A DNA stretch of 5,837 bases, from NCBI GenBank assembly GCA_007124395.1, contig SLFF01000307.1, forward strand, positions 1 through 5,837, read 5' to 3'. Below the pieces are notes generated by a model that saw only the letters and a list, made by a program, of their open reading frames with translations, had not been told where the DNA came from and made no database searches. Positions 5,764 to 5,837 of this stretch are shown here, in pieces. The position numbers and the translations under genes are program-made. The stretch is from Thermomicrobiaceae bacterium (GTDB lineage: Bacteria > Chloroflexota > Chloroflexia > Thermomicrobiales > Thermomicrobiaceae). How positions within the stretch are numbered: position 1 is the stretch's first letter; each line of letters begins with the position of its first letter.

Positions 5764-5837
5764 TTATCCGCCGAAACGCGACCCCTGATTTCTCCCATCG
5801 AACACCAGATACGTCATCTCCGTCTGGTACTTCAGCC
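5764..5837 (-). CDS. C-terminal end of an unidentified convergent gene, cut by the window edge
   Basis: Read on the minus strand from the right edge, one frame stays open for 23 codons and ends in TAA at 5766-5764. The visible peptide is Leu-Lys-Tyr-Gln-Thr-Glu-Met-Thr-Tyr-Leu-Val-Phe-Asp-Gly-Arg-Asn-Gln-Gly, then Ser-Arg-Phe-Gly-Gly. The mix of beta-strand-like (MTYLVFD) and terminal Gly/Arg residues looks like a genuine protein end, and the stop sits right beside the 5728-5758 hairpin as expected for a convergent gene. The fragment is too short to identify, and a chance open frame of this length is quite possible. Confidence 0.4.
   Translation of the reverse strand, partial: LKYQTEMTYLVFDGRNQGSRFGG

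Noticed and set aside
1..5837. Defence system, mobile element or biosynthetic cluster
   Set aside because: I found no transposase, integrase, nuclease, reverse transcriptase, toxin-antitoxin pair, terminal inverted repeats, tandem repeats or CRISPR spacing. The genes are standard metabolic families.

Overview
The window is a moderately GC-rich bacterial chromosomal segment with ordinary metabolic genes, short intergenic gaps and no mobile element, RNA gene or CRISPR array that I can see. A twin-arginine lipoprotein ending its signal in Ala-Ala-Cys-Gly-Gly with a Glu/Asp-rich tether, alongside a creatininase-family protein, a GDPD and a PF20091-type hydrolase paired with a DAO-type flavoenzyme, resembles gene content I associate with Chloroflexota (Thermomicrobia-like). 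That taxonomic guess is an inference and is not proven by the sequence.

Layout. (1) Bases 1-696, plus strand: the 3' part of a creatininase-family metal-dependent amidohydrolase, cut by the window edge and followed by a 12-bp perfect hairpin terminator. (2) Bases 910-1455, plus strand: a small Tat-exported lipoprotein with an acidic linker and an unrecognised C-terminal domain. It has its own ribosome binding site and a possible extended -10 promoter. It ends at a strong U-tracted terminator shared with the next gene. (3) Bases 1531-2331, minus strand: a cytoplasmic-type glycerophosphodiester phosphodiesterase, convergent with the lipoprotein. (4) Bases 2338-2522: a divergent intergenic region with a near-consensus sigma70-type promoter firing rightward and a nested inverted repeat just upstream of it. 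(5) Bases 2523-4589 and 4602-5702, plus strand: a two-gene operon of a large alpha/beta hydrolase (Abhydrolase_10 / PF20091 type) and an FAD-dependent DAO-family oxidoreductase, 12 bases apart. (6) Bases 5703-5837: a strong hairpin between the oxidoreductase stop and what looks like the last 23 codons of a convergent gene entering from the right edge.

How the genes may work together. The hydrolase and oxidoreductase are almost certainly co-transcribed and plausibly act in sequence on one small organic substrate: hydrolysis of an ester, lactone or amide, and flavin-dependent oxidation of an amine or amino acid. The substrate cannot be read from sequence. The creatininase homologue and the GDPD are separate transcription units with generic catabolic roles. 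I did not find a convincing new multi-gene system. The points most worth a second look are the nested dyad at the hydrolase promoter, the ambiguous hydrolase start, the altered active-site histidine positions in the creatininase homologue, and the orphan hydrolase-flavoenzyme pair.
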